From Lepus europaeus (taxonomy: Eukaryota > Chordata > Mammalia > Lagomorpha > Leporidae), in NCBI RefSeq assembly GCF_033115175.1, contig NC_084827.1:145197701-145261700 (forward strand): 64,000 bases of DNA, read 5' to 3'. The notes below the pieces were generated by a model. The model ran no database searches. It had not been told where the DNA came from and worked only from the letters and a program-made list of their open reading frames with translations. Position 1 is the stretch's first letter. Each line of letters starts with the position of its first letter. Of the stretch, positions 23,556 to 37,900 are shown in pieces. Position numbers and translations under genes: made by a program.

Positions 23556-24592
23556 TTCACGATACTGAAGTCTTCACGGGTTCCCAGGGGCAGTTTGAAA
23601 ATTACGGTAATTTTAAAACTCAACAAAGAGAGTTAAGTCTGTTGTTGTTTTTCATTCTCTGCCGAGTTCTGTAAACAGTGCCCTTTGATTTGCACAGGAA
23701 GCGTCAGCCTTTCTGACTGAAACCTTTGGATAAGCCATTTTATTATGGAACACATTTAAGTCATTTATAAAGCGTTATCATAATTATGATGAGCTTTATA
23801 GCTGCAAATGCAAGGGACTACACTGATGGACGTTTGGAAATACAGTCTCTAAGTATGTTTTTTTTTTTTTTTAAGGAGGGGTTTATATTCATGTCTCATG
23901 ACAGAGCATTCGGGAACACAGAGCAATCCCGCACTCCACCCCCCCTGCTAGGTGCAGCAGCTGCCTTGACCTCAAAATGTCTTGTAAAATTATCTCTTCC
24001 TAGTCTCGTGTAGCTAAGGCGAAAACCCCGGGATTAAACCACCCTATTGCCACAGCCCTTTTAGTGTTAGCAATTCTCACAGGTTATGTCCAATTCTTTT
24101 TAATGTTTCTGAAAAAAAAATAATAAAGTTTCAGATTCTTTTATTTAAGACAAAATGGGTAACAACTTGCTGGTGTTACATGAATAAGGCAGGATACAAA
24201 ATAGTGATAACCCCTTAAATTCCACACATCACCACATCTCTAACCGCGTTGCTTGTGGTTATCAAAACACTGCCAACTTGCTTACCAGACGCGGTTAACC
24301 CACAGTGCCCCCAGAATACTGGAGTGTGCCTGGCGGAGCATCCTCTCAAGTCTTTTCCATTGATACAAAGTTTGGGAGTTACCAGAGCTTGCAGATAAGG
24401 TTGCTGTCACTTCAGTCCCCGGGGAAAGCAGGTAGGGGCAGCGGGGCTTTCCCCCTTCTGATGGCTGCCGAATGGCAGGTGACAACATAATCCCAGTTGT
24501 TCAGGGTCTTCTTGCTCCCATTCTCCACCTGGGTTCATAGTGAACATGCTGAAGAAATTTACTTCTTTCGTTAGCTACTGAATTGGATACCG

Positions 24593-24876
24593 CGGTGGGC
24601 ATTGGGTTAAGATACCACGTCCCAGGTCAGAGTGAGTGGATTCCTGTCCCAGCTCTGCTCCTGATTCCAGCTTCCAGCTCGTTTGCACCCTGGGAGGAAG
24701 CAGGTGATGATTGCAGTAATGGGAGCCTTGCCACCCACTAGGAGACCTGACCGAGCTCCTGGCGCCTGGCTTTGGCCTGGCCCAGCCCCAGCTGTTACAG
24801 GCATTTGGGCAGTGAATCACTGGTGGAAGATCTGTCTCTCAGTCTCTCTCTGCCTTTCACGCAAACTTCTCAAAAA
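24593..24876 (+). repeat. C-SINE, old
   Basis: Diverged copy; TTGGATACC on both sides is a short TSD. Confidence 0.7.
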
Positions 24877-25836
24877 TTTGGATACCACTCTGTAATGTTT
24901 ATGGGTTACAAAATCTTCCGGTCATTTTGCTCAGGTGTTTGTAGATTTGATCAAATTTGGAACTTCCTTAAAATGAAGTAAGTGCAATGAAGATGAGAGA
25001 GGGTGTTGGTTACAGGTAAGGGACCACTGGCACTAGCAAGTTTAGAACATTGCTTCCCTGTCTGCTAGCAAACATCTGGATGTCTACTGGCAAACATCTG
25101 GAAATCCTTGGTGGTGCTTTGCTATCTCCTTGAGTCTGAAGAAGTTCCTATTTTATACCTGGATCTACTGCAGATTAACACTCTGTCGTCAGTACCGTGA
25201 ACAGGAATTATTTGCCTATCTTTAATATCAACAAATTTCAAGAATAGAATTGAGGACTAAAAATCCATAAGGTGAAAAAATTTTATCCTATAAAAATGTT
25301 ATTTTCACATGAAAACTAAAAAAAAAAAAAAGTTCTTTCTCTTTTTTCTAACCATATAGCAATAAGGAAGCATTAATTTCTAGTCTGTGATTAATCCTGA
25401 TTCTTTTCTAAATTTGGTGGTCAGGGACTCCAGTTGATTTAATAAGTGATTAATCCACTCAGAAAACTTTGAAAATTCCGTTTTTTTTGTATTTGGAATT
25501 CTTGAGAGTTTTTTTTTTTTATTTTTATAAGTCATTTCAAATATAGGTCCAAAATTGTTTTTCTATATTGCTTTCGTGTTTGCTTGAGGTTCTTCCAACA
25601 AACAAATGTACAGAAAAGATAAGCAAGATGCAAGTATATTGAAGCTTTGGCAAGTGTTCAGAACCTCCCTGCTAGTCACTCAGCCTTTCTCAGTGACACT
25701 TGCTGACACCTTTAGGGGATGTTTCTAGTCTTTGTATCAAGGAATTGCTGATATATATCAAGTGGGTTTAGGGTGACTACTTCTTCAAGGACTTCTATGA
25801 AAATCTAAATGATTTGCTTTTTTTTTTTTTTTGTAG

Positions 25837-25932
25837 TAGGCTATTTCTGGATCCTGAAAGCAAAAAGTCTCCTTTGGAATAGATGGAGTTTTATCCCTTT
25901 CTGTGAACTAAAGCGATTCAATGTCTCTTTTG
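25837..25932 (+). CDS. STRADB: STRADB exon 2 (5' UTR plus codons 1-4)
   Basis: The acceptor is TTTTTGTAG ending at 25836 (a second AG three bases on is possible). The initiator ATG is at 25921-25923 and is followed by only four codons (MSLL) before the donor GTAAGT at 25933. The initiator context is weak, with T at -3 and T at +4. An in-frame TAA at 25909-25911 rules out an upstream start. Confidence 0.9.
25883..25906 (+). promoter_or_regulatory. Upstream ORF in the STRADB leader (7 codons)
   Basis: An ATG at 25883 opens a seven-codon frame (MEFYPFL) closed by TGA at 25904-25906, 14 bases before the STRADB initiator. Its context has G at +4, while the main start has weak context. The spacing would allow reinitiation or leaky scanning. 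The ORF is seen directly; any regulatory role is inferred. Confidence 0.6.
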
Positions 25933-28900
25933 GTAAGTGTTTGTTGACGTGAATCTGCTTTTGTGCCACCAGAGTTGTTAGCTGGTGTGCAGAGCCCCGA
26001 GTTACAGAATATTCTTGGGGAACGGTCTAGGGCCCTGATACACTGCTTGGACCTGAATGACTGGTCTTGAGAAATGAAGTAGATTCTCATTGAGTTTTTG
26101 TCTGTTTCAAAAAGAGCTACTCCTCTACTTTTTGAAATACTCCTTTTTGTAACCATTTTCCCCATACTCACTTTTTCACATATGTATGTTGTACTTAGAT
26201 AGGTTAATTCCTATCCAGTTAGCTATACCGTATCCTGTAAATCTTTTAAAAAAAAAATCTCTTTTATGAATTTCCATTTGACTAAAGGCAAGGAAAATAA
26301 ATTTAAGAATAAACTCTTTGACTCACACCAAAAAAATTTAGCTTAAGTAGCTTAAGGATTTCATTATGTCTTACATACAATATAATACTACATATTATAT
26401 TATCATATTATATTATTAGATTACTATAGTGGTCTTCTAGAAACTGGTGAGTGTATTTGTATGATGAATAGCTTCATGTATATCTTTGATCTGTAAAGTT
26501 GTAAGAGGCTGGCAGGTATCCTCATCATTTTGAGTTGACCCAAGAGTGCCAAGAACTGGAGCCAGATCTCGCATTCCTATATGCCGATGCACTCCATTAG
26601 TCCCCAAGGTTGAGAGGCAGAACTATGAAGTTAGGAGACTGTGTTGTTAGTTATGTGGGAAAAATAGAGTACATTTACTTTCAGTGGTTATTCTAAAGGT
26701 TTACTCCTTGAGAGGGGAGCTTCATATATCTGGTAAATACGTTGAGATGAAATTCCTCATTCCGTGGAGCAGGGATCAGCACCCTTGCTCTGTACAGGAC
26801 AATTAGTGTTTGCATGCACGTGGTCTCTGTTAAAATTACTGCTATGCTCTTGTAGCAGGAAAGCAGCCATGGGCAAGATGTAGATGAATGAAAACCAACC
26901 AGTGGCAGTGTTGCCACAAAACTTTGATCTGCCAAAACTGCTGTCAGTCAGATTGGGCTCCTGGACCAGAGTTTGCCGACCCCTTTAGATTTACATTTTC
27001 ACATGTAAGATTTACATTTTTGTATCAACTTGTCAGTTGGAGAAGATGTAAAAGGGCATTTGGTCTAGTTTTTACACTCAATAGATGAGGATTCTGTGAT
27101 TCAGAGGACTGTAGTTGCTCAGGGCCTCCCAATTTAGGCAAAAGGATATCTTTCTTAATGTATTATTCCATAATTATGGATTTTGTGAAAAGTAACAGAA
27201 TATGATGAGTGGCTTATATTAGATCAATTTGCTAATAATTTTAACTTTATTTTATTCCTGCAATGATGAAATGTTTTAGAATCCTTTGAATCAAAATATT
27301 CCCCCTGTGTACAAATGAGATCAAGTTGATGTTGTTACATATGAAGGATTCCTTCCCTCTTCAAGTTTTACCCTCTATTTGAGAACTAAGGCATGGTGTT
27401 TTCAAAGGAACGGTATAAGTAAAATGTTTTCTTTTAAATTCTTCATGGAGTGTAACTGCTGTTCACTCAGCCATGACAATAACGGTTGAGAAAGCAGCAG
27501 TAGAGGTATTCGGGGCAAACTTCCTTCTGTGCGGTTTCAAGTCACTGATGCTGGAAGGATTCATGTGTACACGCTCCATGAGCCATTCATGGTCACTAGC
27601 ATCTGATTGGTGCAACGTGGATATAAGAATGCTTTTATGGAAAAGATATACGGCTATATGTGATCTTTAAGAACATCAGAGGTAGCACCAAGTAAAATTC
27701 TAATAGATACGAAACTTATCTTCTGCACACTGGCTGGTGCCTCCTGGGCACCTCCACGCTGTGCACCCTGACTTCCATCGCAGGTTCCCACATCCTGCCC
27801 TTTCTCTCTGCTCTCTACCCCAGTCTCCAACCCTTCTCTCCCCACACTCGACCCCTGTCTATCCAGTGCCTTGTTTTTCACTTATTTAATGCATTTCTGA
27901 CTTCCAGGATTGTTTCTGCACCTCACGAACACAAGTGGAATCACTGAGATCTGGAAAACAGTCTGGAAGCAGTGTCCCTCAGCACTCGGTAAGCAGATGG
28001 TTCAGTGTAACTCCTGCTCCTCCTGCGCCCTCGTACATCTGTCATATGTTCGCTCCTGCTCGTCTCGTACCTCTTTGTCCCTGCCACTTCTTCTGTTGTG
28101 TCTTCTTCCTACCCCTTCCCCGTGAGCCTACGATTGGCCTCTTCTCTACCTAAACTGGCTCTCCTTGGGAAGTCTCACCTAGTCCTGTGACTTCAGTGGC
28201 TTACATTTCACATTGTCCTGGAGCTACTTCAAGTCTCCTGAAGGGACCCCGGCTCCCAGAAGAACTGATGATCCTCAGATTTCCACCAGTCACCCCAGAC
28301 TCTCTGCTGACCCCCAGAAGTATCTGTAGAGTACCTCTGATTGGGTTGTGCAAAGGCACTGTGACTTAGTTGGAGTAAATGCTTAATTTCCCAAACCTCA
28401 CCGACCCATTTATTTCCTGCTTTGGCTATGAAAATCCATCTATAAGTCACCCTAACTAGAAACTTTGGAGTCATCCACATACAGCACCCGCCTCTGCCCC
28501 TTGTGTAGACACCGCCTGTGGAAATGCCCTTCACAGGCGCACCGCGACCCCTCACGGGTCCCCAGCTTCCCAGGACCCGTTGCGGGCGGCCTCCTTGCCT
28601 CCTGTCCCCTGGACACACGCATTCTGTAGGGAAGTCTTCTCCGTCCACTCACAGCAGCGTTCAGCACTGCTTCCCATCCCACGCCTGCTTGAGCCACTTT
28701 CAGACATCTTTCAAACCTCAGCTGGCTTGCTAAGCCGATGGACAAAGTCTAAGCTTCTCTTCCTGGCGGCATGGGCTATGTCTAGTTTGTGAGTTTAATT
28801 TCTTGGTGCTGAGTCTTAGCACGTACTCTTCTCTCTGTTTGAAATACTCTTCATTCTTTTCTCCCCCCTGAAATTCCTCCTTATCTCTCAGCGGGTTGGT

Positions 28901-31900
28901 TCGAATACCACACTTACAAAGCCTGGCTGCTTGTACTTATCATTCCATTACAGTCCTACATATGTTAGACAGTCCCATAAAATGGTACTCACTCATGAAG
29001 TACTTAGGACGACTGGGGTGTATGCCTCTCCAACCGTACGTGATCCCCATAAAAGCAGGCAGTCTGTCTTAGTCATCCTTATCTCCCCCGCACAATGCCT
29101 GATAGCTAACTCCGTATTTAAAGGATCATGCTTGATAATAAACATTTCTCCGGATCTTTTCCTCCCCTTAATCCTTGCTTTATAGTGCACTTTCTACTCC
29201 AGATGGCACCTGCTTGGAAAACACCTCGCTTGCTACAAAATGAAGCAATCCCAGTCACGTGGTCTGTTAGGTATCTCAGTCCTGTCTGCAGCTACCCACA
29301 TTCTTGTTTAGGCGCTAACAGTCTGTAGTCTGCTGGGCACTGAGCTTCAGTGCAGTAGGCAGTCGTTGGCAGCCTGAGTTTTGATTCCAGTCATTCTCTC
29401 CAGGTGGGGGTAGTTCAGGATCAAGTGACTGTGTGTCCACAGAAGGGAGAGGGCCGACACTGTCCACAGGTGGCTGCTTGGATTTCTCCAGACTCCAGGT
29501 TGGAGCCATGTTCGATTTCAAGGAGCTGAATGTCACATCTCTGTCTGTCCTTGGAGTTAGACTAAAATCTTAAGTGAGGAGAGCAGAGCCACGGTCTGTG
29601 TGAAGTCTCTTGTGGAGAAATAAAACTGGAGAAGTTATGTAATGTAAATTGACACCAGCTGGAAGCCGGGGCCTGCCGATTAGAAAATGCTTCCTGGGCT
29701 CTGCCTGAGTCATGCTTCAAACACCATCTGTTGTCTTCTGTTTGGGCAACACGTTCTCCACAGAGCCTATAGACAGGGTTAAGTGTGTTCAAATGTCATG
29801 TTTGGAGGACGCTTCTGGTTTTCCAAATGATTTCTGCCTCCTGAAAACCCTTATGTCTCTAGAAAAGCTCATTTTCTGTAATTAATTTTGCAAATGAAAG
29901 GCCGCACTGTTTGAGTTGAGATGCTGATTTTTAAAATAATACAGTTTCAGCAATGCTGTGATTCCTAAAAGGCCAGTTGGTACAATTCTCAGCCCATGCA
30001 GGCCGTCTTCCCTACAATATCTCCGAGAGTTATTTGCAGAAATTCACCTAACAAGTACTGTAGCACAGAAAGTAATATCATGATAGAGGAAGGTGTGTGT
30101 CACCACAAGTGGAACGTCCAGTGGGATCTCTTCAAAAACACTTCACAGACTGCCTTTCCCTGGTGGTCACTGAACCAGGGCTTGGGGTCTGTCCCCCAGG
30201 CTCTCGGGATCAGAAACTGATTTGGGGCAGCAAACCTAGAGTGGCCCCATATCTCAGCGTCAGAACCACATTAGGCAAGGTCATTAGGCTGATCACCACA
30301 GTCGCCCAGGGTCGCAGGAAGCGGTACTCTTCCCTTGCAGCTGCTGTCCTCGTGGTACAGAGCCATGAGAAGCCAAATGCTCTTTAGAAGCAGTTCAGTT
30401 TATAACGGAGAACTTGAAATCCATCCCACGGTCCTTTCTTTCGCTGCACGGAGACATGTGAGCACATCAGATCTTTTCTTTTTACAATCTTCCACCCGCT
30501 GAGCACCGTGTCTTCACGTGTCTTGTTCCTCCTTGTTCCTCACGTGTTGACCCTGGTGGCCATCCACCCTCTGTCTGGATGCATGAATGCGGAGGGGAAG
30601 ATGCGAGGAGGCAGCCTGATGCCTGGTCCTCTCTTAGGCGGCGCCGGCTACGTGAATTTCTTACGCTGAACTGAAATGTGCTTCCTATAGCTTCTGGTGG
30701 TTGATTTTAACTCTGCTTTCTATTCTACTTACTCTTTGACATTAGTCTTTTAGATGCTTGAAAATGGTAACCATGTATACTCCAAAAAGTTCCCAGGAAA
30801 ATAGAATTAAAAGATGAGTTTATTTTGGTGCCAAAAATTTGAAATTCCTACATAGTTTTTTTTCATAACTTGCATTTTCCATGAACTTATTGAAAACCTG
30901 TTGTGTACATATCCTTATGGTTTTCTTCTCCAGATTAAGTATTCTGAGTTCCTCCAGTGTTGCCAGAACCATAGCCAATACTGTTGGCCTTCCCCGGGCA
31001 TCTCTAGTCTGCCGTGTGCCTGTTAAGTTGGGGTGTACTAGTTAGTTACCCACCATGCTCCCCGGACTGACGAATCATCTTGGCCTCCAGGACGGCTCTC
31101 GTCTCTTTCCATCTGTGCATTCTGTTTCTATAAATACAACCTTATATTGTGCTTTGATTTAGCCTTCCCTGTCATCCTGCTAACTGGTGCCTCCAGGTCA
31201 TAAACATGGTATGCTTGATTTTGTCATTAGGCCTCTCATTTTTTTTTTTGTTTTGTTTTTTTATTAAATTTAAGTGTAAGATGTTGCATTTATTCCTGTA
31301 AAATGGTACTGATTGATGCCCGTCCTTCTAGTTCCTCAAGACGGTTGTGTGTCCTGGGTGTCCTTCCAGCATCAGCTGTGCCTAGCAATGCACAATTCAT
31401 GGGATTTTGTTTTTTGTTTTTTAAAGCACGCCTTTTGCATCTTCAAGAAGTCGCTAAAAAATTTCAAAGAGCAAGGGCAAGAACCCTGCCATAATTTTTG
31501 CTTTCTACTTCTCTAACCAATCAGCACATCAAAGACAAGAGGGGTCAGTGTGGGATGACTTAGTGAGCCAGTGCTGCCTGCCTGTGGTTGCCATGTTGTC
31601 TTTTTAAGTGTTCGTAACTCACCCACCTAGTCATTGGTTCTCAGGCGTTCAGGGGAAGCTGCATCAAGCTTGCTCCGTTGTAGTTGTCTCCCTTTTTGAA
31701 AAGTGGGTTGTTGTTGACATTTCCATTCTGATTTCTCATCTGAGTTCTACCCTGTGGATTTAATATCACACATGTGGTTGCCCTTGGCCTAGGGATTTGA
31801 ATGGATTTAAAGCAGCCTGTTTGGAACTTTGAGTGCTAACTTACAACCTGGACATACCTTCTGGTTTACGGAAGCCTGCTTCCCCAGGGGAGAAGATGCA

Positions 31901-34900
31901 AGCCCAGTAGAGGCTGGCAGCTCTGCTTTCCTGCCATCCCTCGCTAATGTTGTACCACTTTTTTTCAAGCAGTGAACTGTAAGTTTGTGTTCATAATGTC
32001 CCTCACCTTCCTGACAAGTTTACATACTGACAGCAATTTAGTATATCTCTTATATGCATTCCTTAAATCTGATGTATCTGAAGACTACCTGTTCTAAAGA
32101 AAGCAAATTGATGTATTTGGATTTCTCCTCTCTTTTTATTGAATAATTTCCAATTACATAGTAGACGTTCTTTTTATAGGCTGTCATTCCTCTTGAACAA
32201 TATTCACCTTTATTCATCTTTAGCCATGGGCTTATGATTTCTTTTCTGCTCTCTTAGAAGTTTAGGAAACACAGCCATCCCTGTCTATGAACCTGCATCT
32301 GTCGCTGTTTCAAACTTCGTCTCTTTCTCTTGAGTAGAGTCAAGAGTGTGAGAAGCATTTAGCACAATTCCTAGCACATAATGATCTCGTTTCCTTTCCT
32401 CCTATTCACCTTGGAGACCGGAACAGGACTCCTGCCACCTGCTGGTGCTGTAGACTCTAAGCACCCTGTGGAGGATCCTCCAGGCTCTCACGTGCTGCCA
32501 GTGGTTTAGGCACTGTGTGCTGTTTCACTGCCACCATGAAGAGATGCAGACCCAGGGCAGACCCAAAACACCCTGCGAGACCTCATAAGGGCACGGGATC
32601 CTTCGTTCAGGGCTACACCCTGTTCTCCCATCTCCTTGCATGTATTGTTTCCTTCCGACCTCCCTCTGATTCATTCCATCTGCGACAGACAGCCTCTTCA
32701 GCAGGGGTGTGAGAATCGCTCCTGGAGCATTAACACCTCTGCTTGTAGGGTTGACCCTGGGAGGGGAAGTGCAGCCCGTGGACCCAGGAGCAAAGCACAG
32801 CGCCCCTCACAGGCCCCTGCAGCTCTTCCCTCCGCCACCCTGAAGGCTGGTTGGCATCCTTGGCAGCTCCTGTGAGCCTTACTGGAAACTGCGCTGGGAA
32901 GAATGCCTTGCTCTGGAGAGCTGCTTTTCCCGCAGCTGCGGACTCGCCTGTAGCTCTGAGAGCAGCCTCCTGAGCCCCGCTCCGGGGCCTTCCTCGTGAA
33001 CTCCTGTGTGTTTGCAAATGCAACATCAGTATGTTATATTGGGCCGGGCACACAAAAGTAAGGGACTCAAAAAACTTATTATGCCTGTTACGTTCTCGTG
33101 TTTTAAAAACTGCAGGTTGATGAGCCGCCCTTTTCCCGGTTCCCTCCTTCTGCCAGTGAAGGGATCCGTTCCACCAACGTTTCTCACTATGAACTCCAAG
33201 TGGAAATAGGTAACATACAGCAGAAACCAGATATTACTATCAGTCTAATGTATTCAATACGTGTTGTCTAAAGATAATGACCCAGACTTTTTCAGGATTA
33301 CAATCTCAATTTTACTTTTTCACTGAAGCCCATTTAGAGGAGAAAGGCTCTGAGACATCTAAATACTCCTTATTTGTGTCTTGATTGTAGGAAGCTTCGA
33401 CTTGTAGGATATAATTTATACTGGGTATGAATTAATATCAAGTCTTACAAATCTTTTCAGGCATAATCCCTTAACTAAATTGTTTTCTAGTTTAGGCTTT
33501 TACCTGAAATCATATTTGCAGTGGAAACCTTTCTCAGTTAAGCGTGGAAGAGGATGGCTGATTTTTTTTATAACTTCATATATGTGAAACAGTTGCTGTG
33601 AACATTCAGAAACATCCGTTCAACACCACACACTCGGACCGTGTTAGGTGCCAGAGATGCAAAGCCATGTGTGGTTCATGTCATGCTGAGCAGGCAAGCA
33701 CGTAGGGCACCTTTGTCTTAGGCACTGGAGGGTACTGTGGTAGAGCTCCGTGCCGGGTGTTACAGGACAGACGAGGGAGTGGACAGCTAACGACCCCCGG
33801 GCGTCCACCGACCCGGCACAAAGGGGCTGGCTCCTGAAGATGGGAAGTTTGCGAGTTGTTCTGCTCAGGGTTCTTATTTAAAAGTAACAAGAAGCAATCT
33901 GGGCTAAATGAAGCAAATAAAACAAGGAATTTTTGAACAGTATTGCTAACTCACAGGATTATTGGCTAGAGAAATAGGCTTGGGAGGAACCAAAAGCATA
34001 GAGTTTAGTGACTAGGACCAGAGACATGGACTAGGAGTAGCCTACTTAGTATGCTTTTAAAAAAGATCTATTTATTAGTATTTATTTATTTGTTTATCTG
34101 AAAGGCAGAGGCAGGGAGGAGGAACAGAGAGAGAGCTTCCATCCTCTGGTTCACTCACCAAATGGTCACAATGCCAGGATTAGGTCAGGATGAAGCCAGG
34201 AGCCTGGAACTCCTTCCCGGTCTCCCATGTGGATAGCAGGGGCCCAAGCACTGGAGCCACCTTCTGTTGCTGTCCCAGGAGCATTAGCAGGGAGCTGCAT
34301 TGGAGGTAGAAGAGCCAGGACTCAAACTAGCACTCGTATGGGATGCCAGCATCGCAGGCAGCGGCTTAACCTGCCGTGCCACAGTGCTGGCCTGTAGCCC
34401 GTTAGTGCCCTCGCGGCTGGGTGACTGCTGCCGCGGACGTTGGGCCCCTCTGCATGAGCTCTGACTGCCCCGCCTCTTCATGTCACTCACGCCGTCTTCC
34501 GGTTGGCCAACTGTGAGCCACATGCCAGGTCCAAGGCCAAGGGGTACCTTTTCTAAAGCAGCAAATTGGTAAATTCCCCCGAATGAGAAAGGTTCCAGTG
34601 GTGCCAAACTAAAGAAAGACAGCAGGGATTGAGGAAGGCTGGTGAGAGGGAGAAAACCTGAAAGTTTCTCTGTGACCACAGTGGGAGGGAGGGGTAGGGA
34701 GGAATGCTGGGAGTTGGATCTGGAGAGGCAGATGGGGGACATGTGGGGAAGGACTCCGTGTGATGTGTTGGGAAGTGCCACTCTGCCGGCCCCCACAGCC
34801 TGCCCCTTTGTTACTCCCAGGACGTAGGCAGGAGTTGGGAGTGTATGCCGTCTGCTGGAGGGGCCTTAGGGACCCGTGGTGGTGGGAGTAAGGGCACCCA

Positions 34901-37900
34901 GGAGACACGCTGCAGAGCTAGCGATGTCTTTTACTCCTTAAACCCTTTGCCACTCCCATTTTGTAGATGAGGACTCTGGGGCTGTGAGACTGTGCTGCAG
35001 CTGGTGATTGGAAACCAGACCTTGCTCCAAGCTCTCAGCTGCTTCCCAGCAGTCCCTCCCGAGGACTAAAATGCTCCAGTTAGAACGGCTCTGGCAGCAG
35101 GCTGGAAGATGCCGTGGATCAGTGCATCACAACCACAAATGGCCCTCTCACCCCCGTGTGTTTTGGAACATTGCAGTGTCTGTGTACCTCCACAGTGTGA
35201 CAGGCTCAGAACTCCTGGGGGTGGGGTCGAGACATCTGCATTGGGAAATAGTTCCCTTGGTCGTTCTGGCGCGTGCCCTGGTCGGGGAATGCAGGGAGCA
35301 GTGACGACATCGCTGTGCGCGTGTCTGGGGGGGACAGGGCCGGGGCCAAGCAGTGATGCAGACACTCGGGAGGAGGAGAGGGATTGCGGCATCACTTATT
35401 TGCCCAAGGGAAATGAAAACATTTGTCTGTTGAAAGACCCTATAGGAATATTTGTGCAGCTCTATTTATAGTCACCAAGACCTGAAAACCACCCAGATAT
35501 CCATCAGTCTTTCAAAGGATCAATAAATTGTGATATATCCATCCAGTGGATTATTGCTCAGCAGTGGAAAGAAACTGCTGATACAGATGACAGTGATGGA
35601 TGACTCTTAAAAGCAGTGTGCTAGTGAAAGAAGCTAAGCACAGAAGGAAGCGGGGCCAGGGTGGTGGCAGACAGGTTACGCGGTCACTTAGGATGCCAGC
35701 AGCTCACATTGGAGTGCCAGTGTGAGCCCCAGCTACTCTGCCTCTGAGCCAGCTTCCTGCTCATGTGCCCAAGAAAGCAGCAGAAGATGACCCAAGTACG
35801 TGGGCCCATGCCACCCATGTGGAAGATGATGTGGAGTTCCTGGCTCCTGGCTTTGGCCAGCTCCAAACTTGGCTGTGGCAGCCATTTGGGGAGTGGAGAG
35901 TGGGTGGAAGATCTCTCTCTCTGTCTCTGTCTCTTTTTCTGACACTCTTACTTTAAAATAAATAAATCTAAAAAAAAAAAAAAAAACAGAGATACCATTT
36001 ATATGAGAAGGAAAACTCAGATGAGTAGTTGCCAGGGGCTGGGAGTTGGGGTAGGGGCTACTGAATAGCATTCCATTGTTTGTATATATCATAATTTGTT
36101 TATCAAGTCACAATTTTAGCCATTATAATAGATGTGTAATGGGATGTCATTGTTTCAATCTGCATTTCTCTATCTTGGGCATCTTTTCATAGGCTTACTG
36201 GCCATTCCCATATCCTGTTTTGTGGACTGCCCGTGTAATTCTCTGCCCATTTTTTAATTGGATTGCTTGTTATTATATAGCTGTTACAGTGCTATGTTCT
36301 GGATGGAGATCTTGTCAGATACAAATTCTGTTAATACGTTTAGTCAGCAGTTTACTTCCTCATTTTATTAGTATCGCTTTTGAAAGAGCAGAAGTTTTAA
36401 ATTTTGATTAAGTCCCAGTTGTCTTCTTCCTCGGTTGCTAACGCATCTCGTGAGTTTTACAGGGAGAGGCTTTGACAACTTGACCTCTGTCCATCTGGCC
36501 CGGCACACTCCTACAGGAACACTGGTTACCATAAAAATTACCAATCTGGAAAACTGCACCGAAGAGCGCCTGAAAGCCTTACAGGTGAGTGTCGGAAGAA
36601 AATGCTACAGAGTCCATTTGAGGGGGTTACACCTGTCAGAACTCCCCCCTTCCCAACTCATTGTTTCTGTTAGGAAGAGGTAGATTTCTTCCTTCTGATT
36701 AACATGGAGTTATAGAATTGGACAGAATACTTGGAGAGCAGATCCAGTCCATGCAAGAACAAATATATTCAAACTTTGGGAATTGCTCTTCATTCCTTCA
36801 CACGAGCATCATACTCGTGGGGCTTGTCTGGTGCCTGTGAGCACCCTGGTCCATCCCACACGAGGAGTCACAGAGGGAAACAAAAACAGGAAGCAGTTTC
36901 CTCGCATCCAGCTAAGCAGAATGAGCGGCGGACTTGACAAATGCTGAGAGAAACGCGGGGCAGGTTTATTATGACGCCATTTTCCTGGTCTCTAATCACT
37001 TGTCTAGGAAAGGGCAGAGAGTTTTGTTGTGACATTCCACTTTTTAAAATGCACACATAGGTGGTGCAGAGAAGGACCTGAAGACTGTGCCAGAATGTGC
37101 AGTGTCACTCTCTGTGATGTGGCGTCGCAGTGACTTTTATTCTGACGCACTGTGTGTTCCTGAGTGTGCTTCTCTAGTAAGAACCTAGTATAGTTTCTCA
37201 GAGTATGGCCTCTTGGGTCAGAGTCAACGTCCCCAGTCTCTTCTGCTTCTTTCACTAATAAGGTGCTTTGCGGTGAGTTTCCCGTCGATTTCTAAGTGTC
37301 AGCCGCTGTACAATGAGGGTCCTAGTGCCACATCCATTGTGCAGTGGCTGTGTGGTGGAAGTGAAAGCACTAAGAACAGTACTCAGTACTGTTTCACTCC
37401 CTTGAGTATCAGCTGTCACTCTTGCTATTCTTTTCATCATAAGAAAAAAGGTTGTATTAAATGTCTTGTCTCTTGTGTGTTTATCCTAGAAAGGACTGAT
37501 CCTATCCCACTTTTTCCGACACCCCAATATTACAACTTACTGGACAGTTTTCACTGTTGGCAGCTGGCTTTGGGTTATTTCCCCATTTATGGCCTACGGT
37601 AAGAAAACTGGTTTTCAATAAATAACTCCTCATGTTGACCTGGATGCTACTATTAAAAAGATGAGTGAAATCTTAGATTTAAGATTCACTACCTTTAAAT
37701 TATAAGCCTCATGGTTCAGTCTGGATTTTATGCGATACTGCTGTATCTGGTTCATGTTGGATTTCTGGCTTAGAAGAAAGCAGAAGAGAAGTGATGATCA
37801 ATGAACCTGCCACTGCTTCTGCAACACTCTCTTGCCTCTGCACAAGCTATCTCTGGCGTCCGTTTCCTTCCCCTCTCTCCGTGGGGACCTGCTGTGACGT

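Larger units (their letters stand above)
23032..25836 (+). other. STRADB: STRADB intron 1
   Basis: No coding content. It starts in the CpG island, contains the tail of an L2 element near 23495-23555, and has an old C-SINE at 24593-24876. The remainder is AT-rich DNA with no definable feature. It ends in a long T-tract followed by the acceptor at 25835-25836 (or 25838-25839). Confidence 0.5.
33210..36462 (+). other. STRADB: STRADB intron 4
   Basis: Contains C-SINEs at 34050-34394 (minus) and 35652-35987 (plus), a possible MIR remnant near 34935-35060, and two L1 3' UTR fragments in opposite orientations. 33210-34040 and 34400-34930 show nothing definable. Confidence 0.7.

Noticed and set aside
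27473-27670. 65-codon frame upstream of STRADB exon 3
   Set aside because: No splice sites fit and STRADB exons 2 and 3 join in phase without it.
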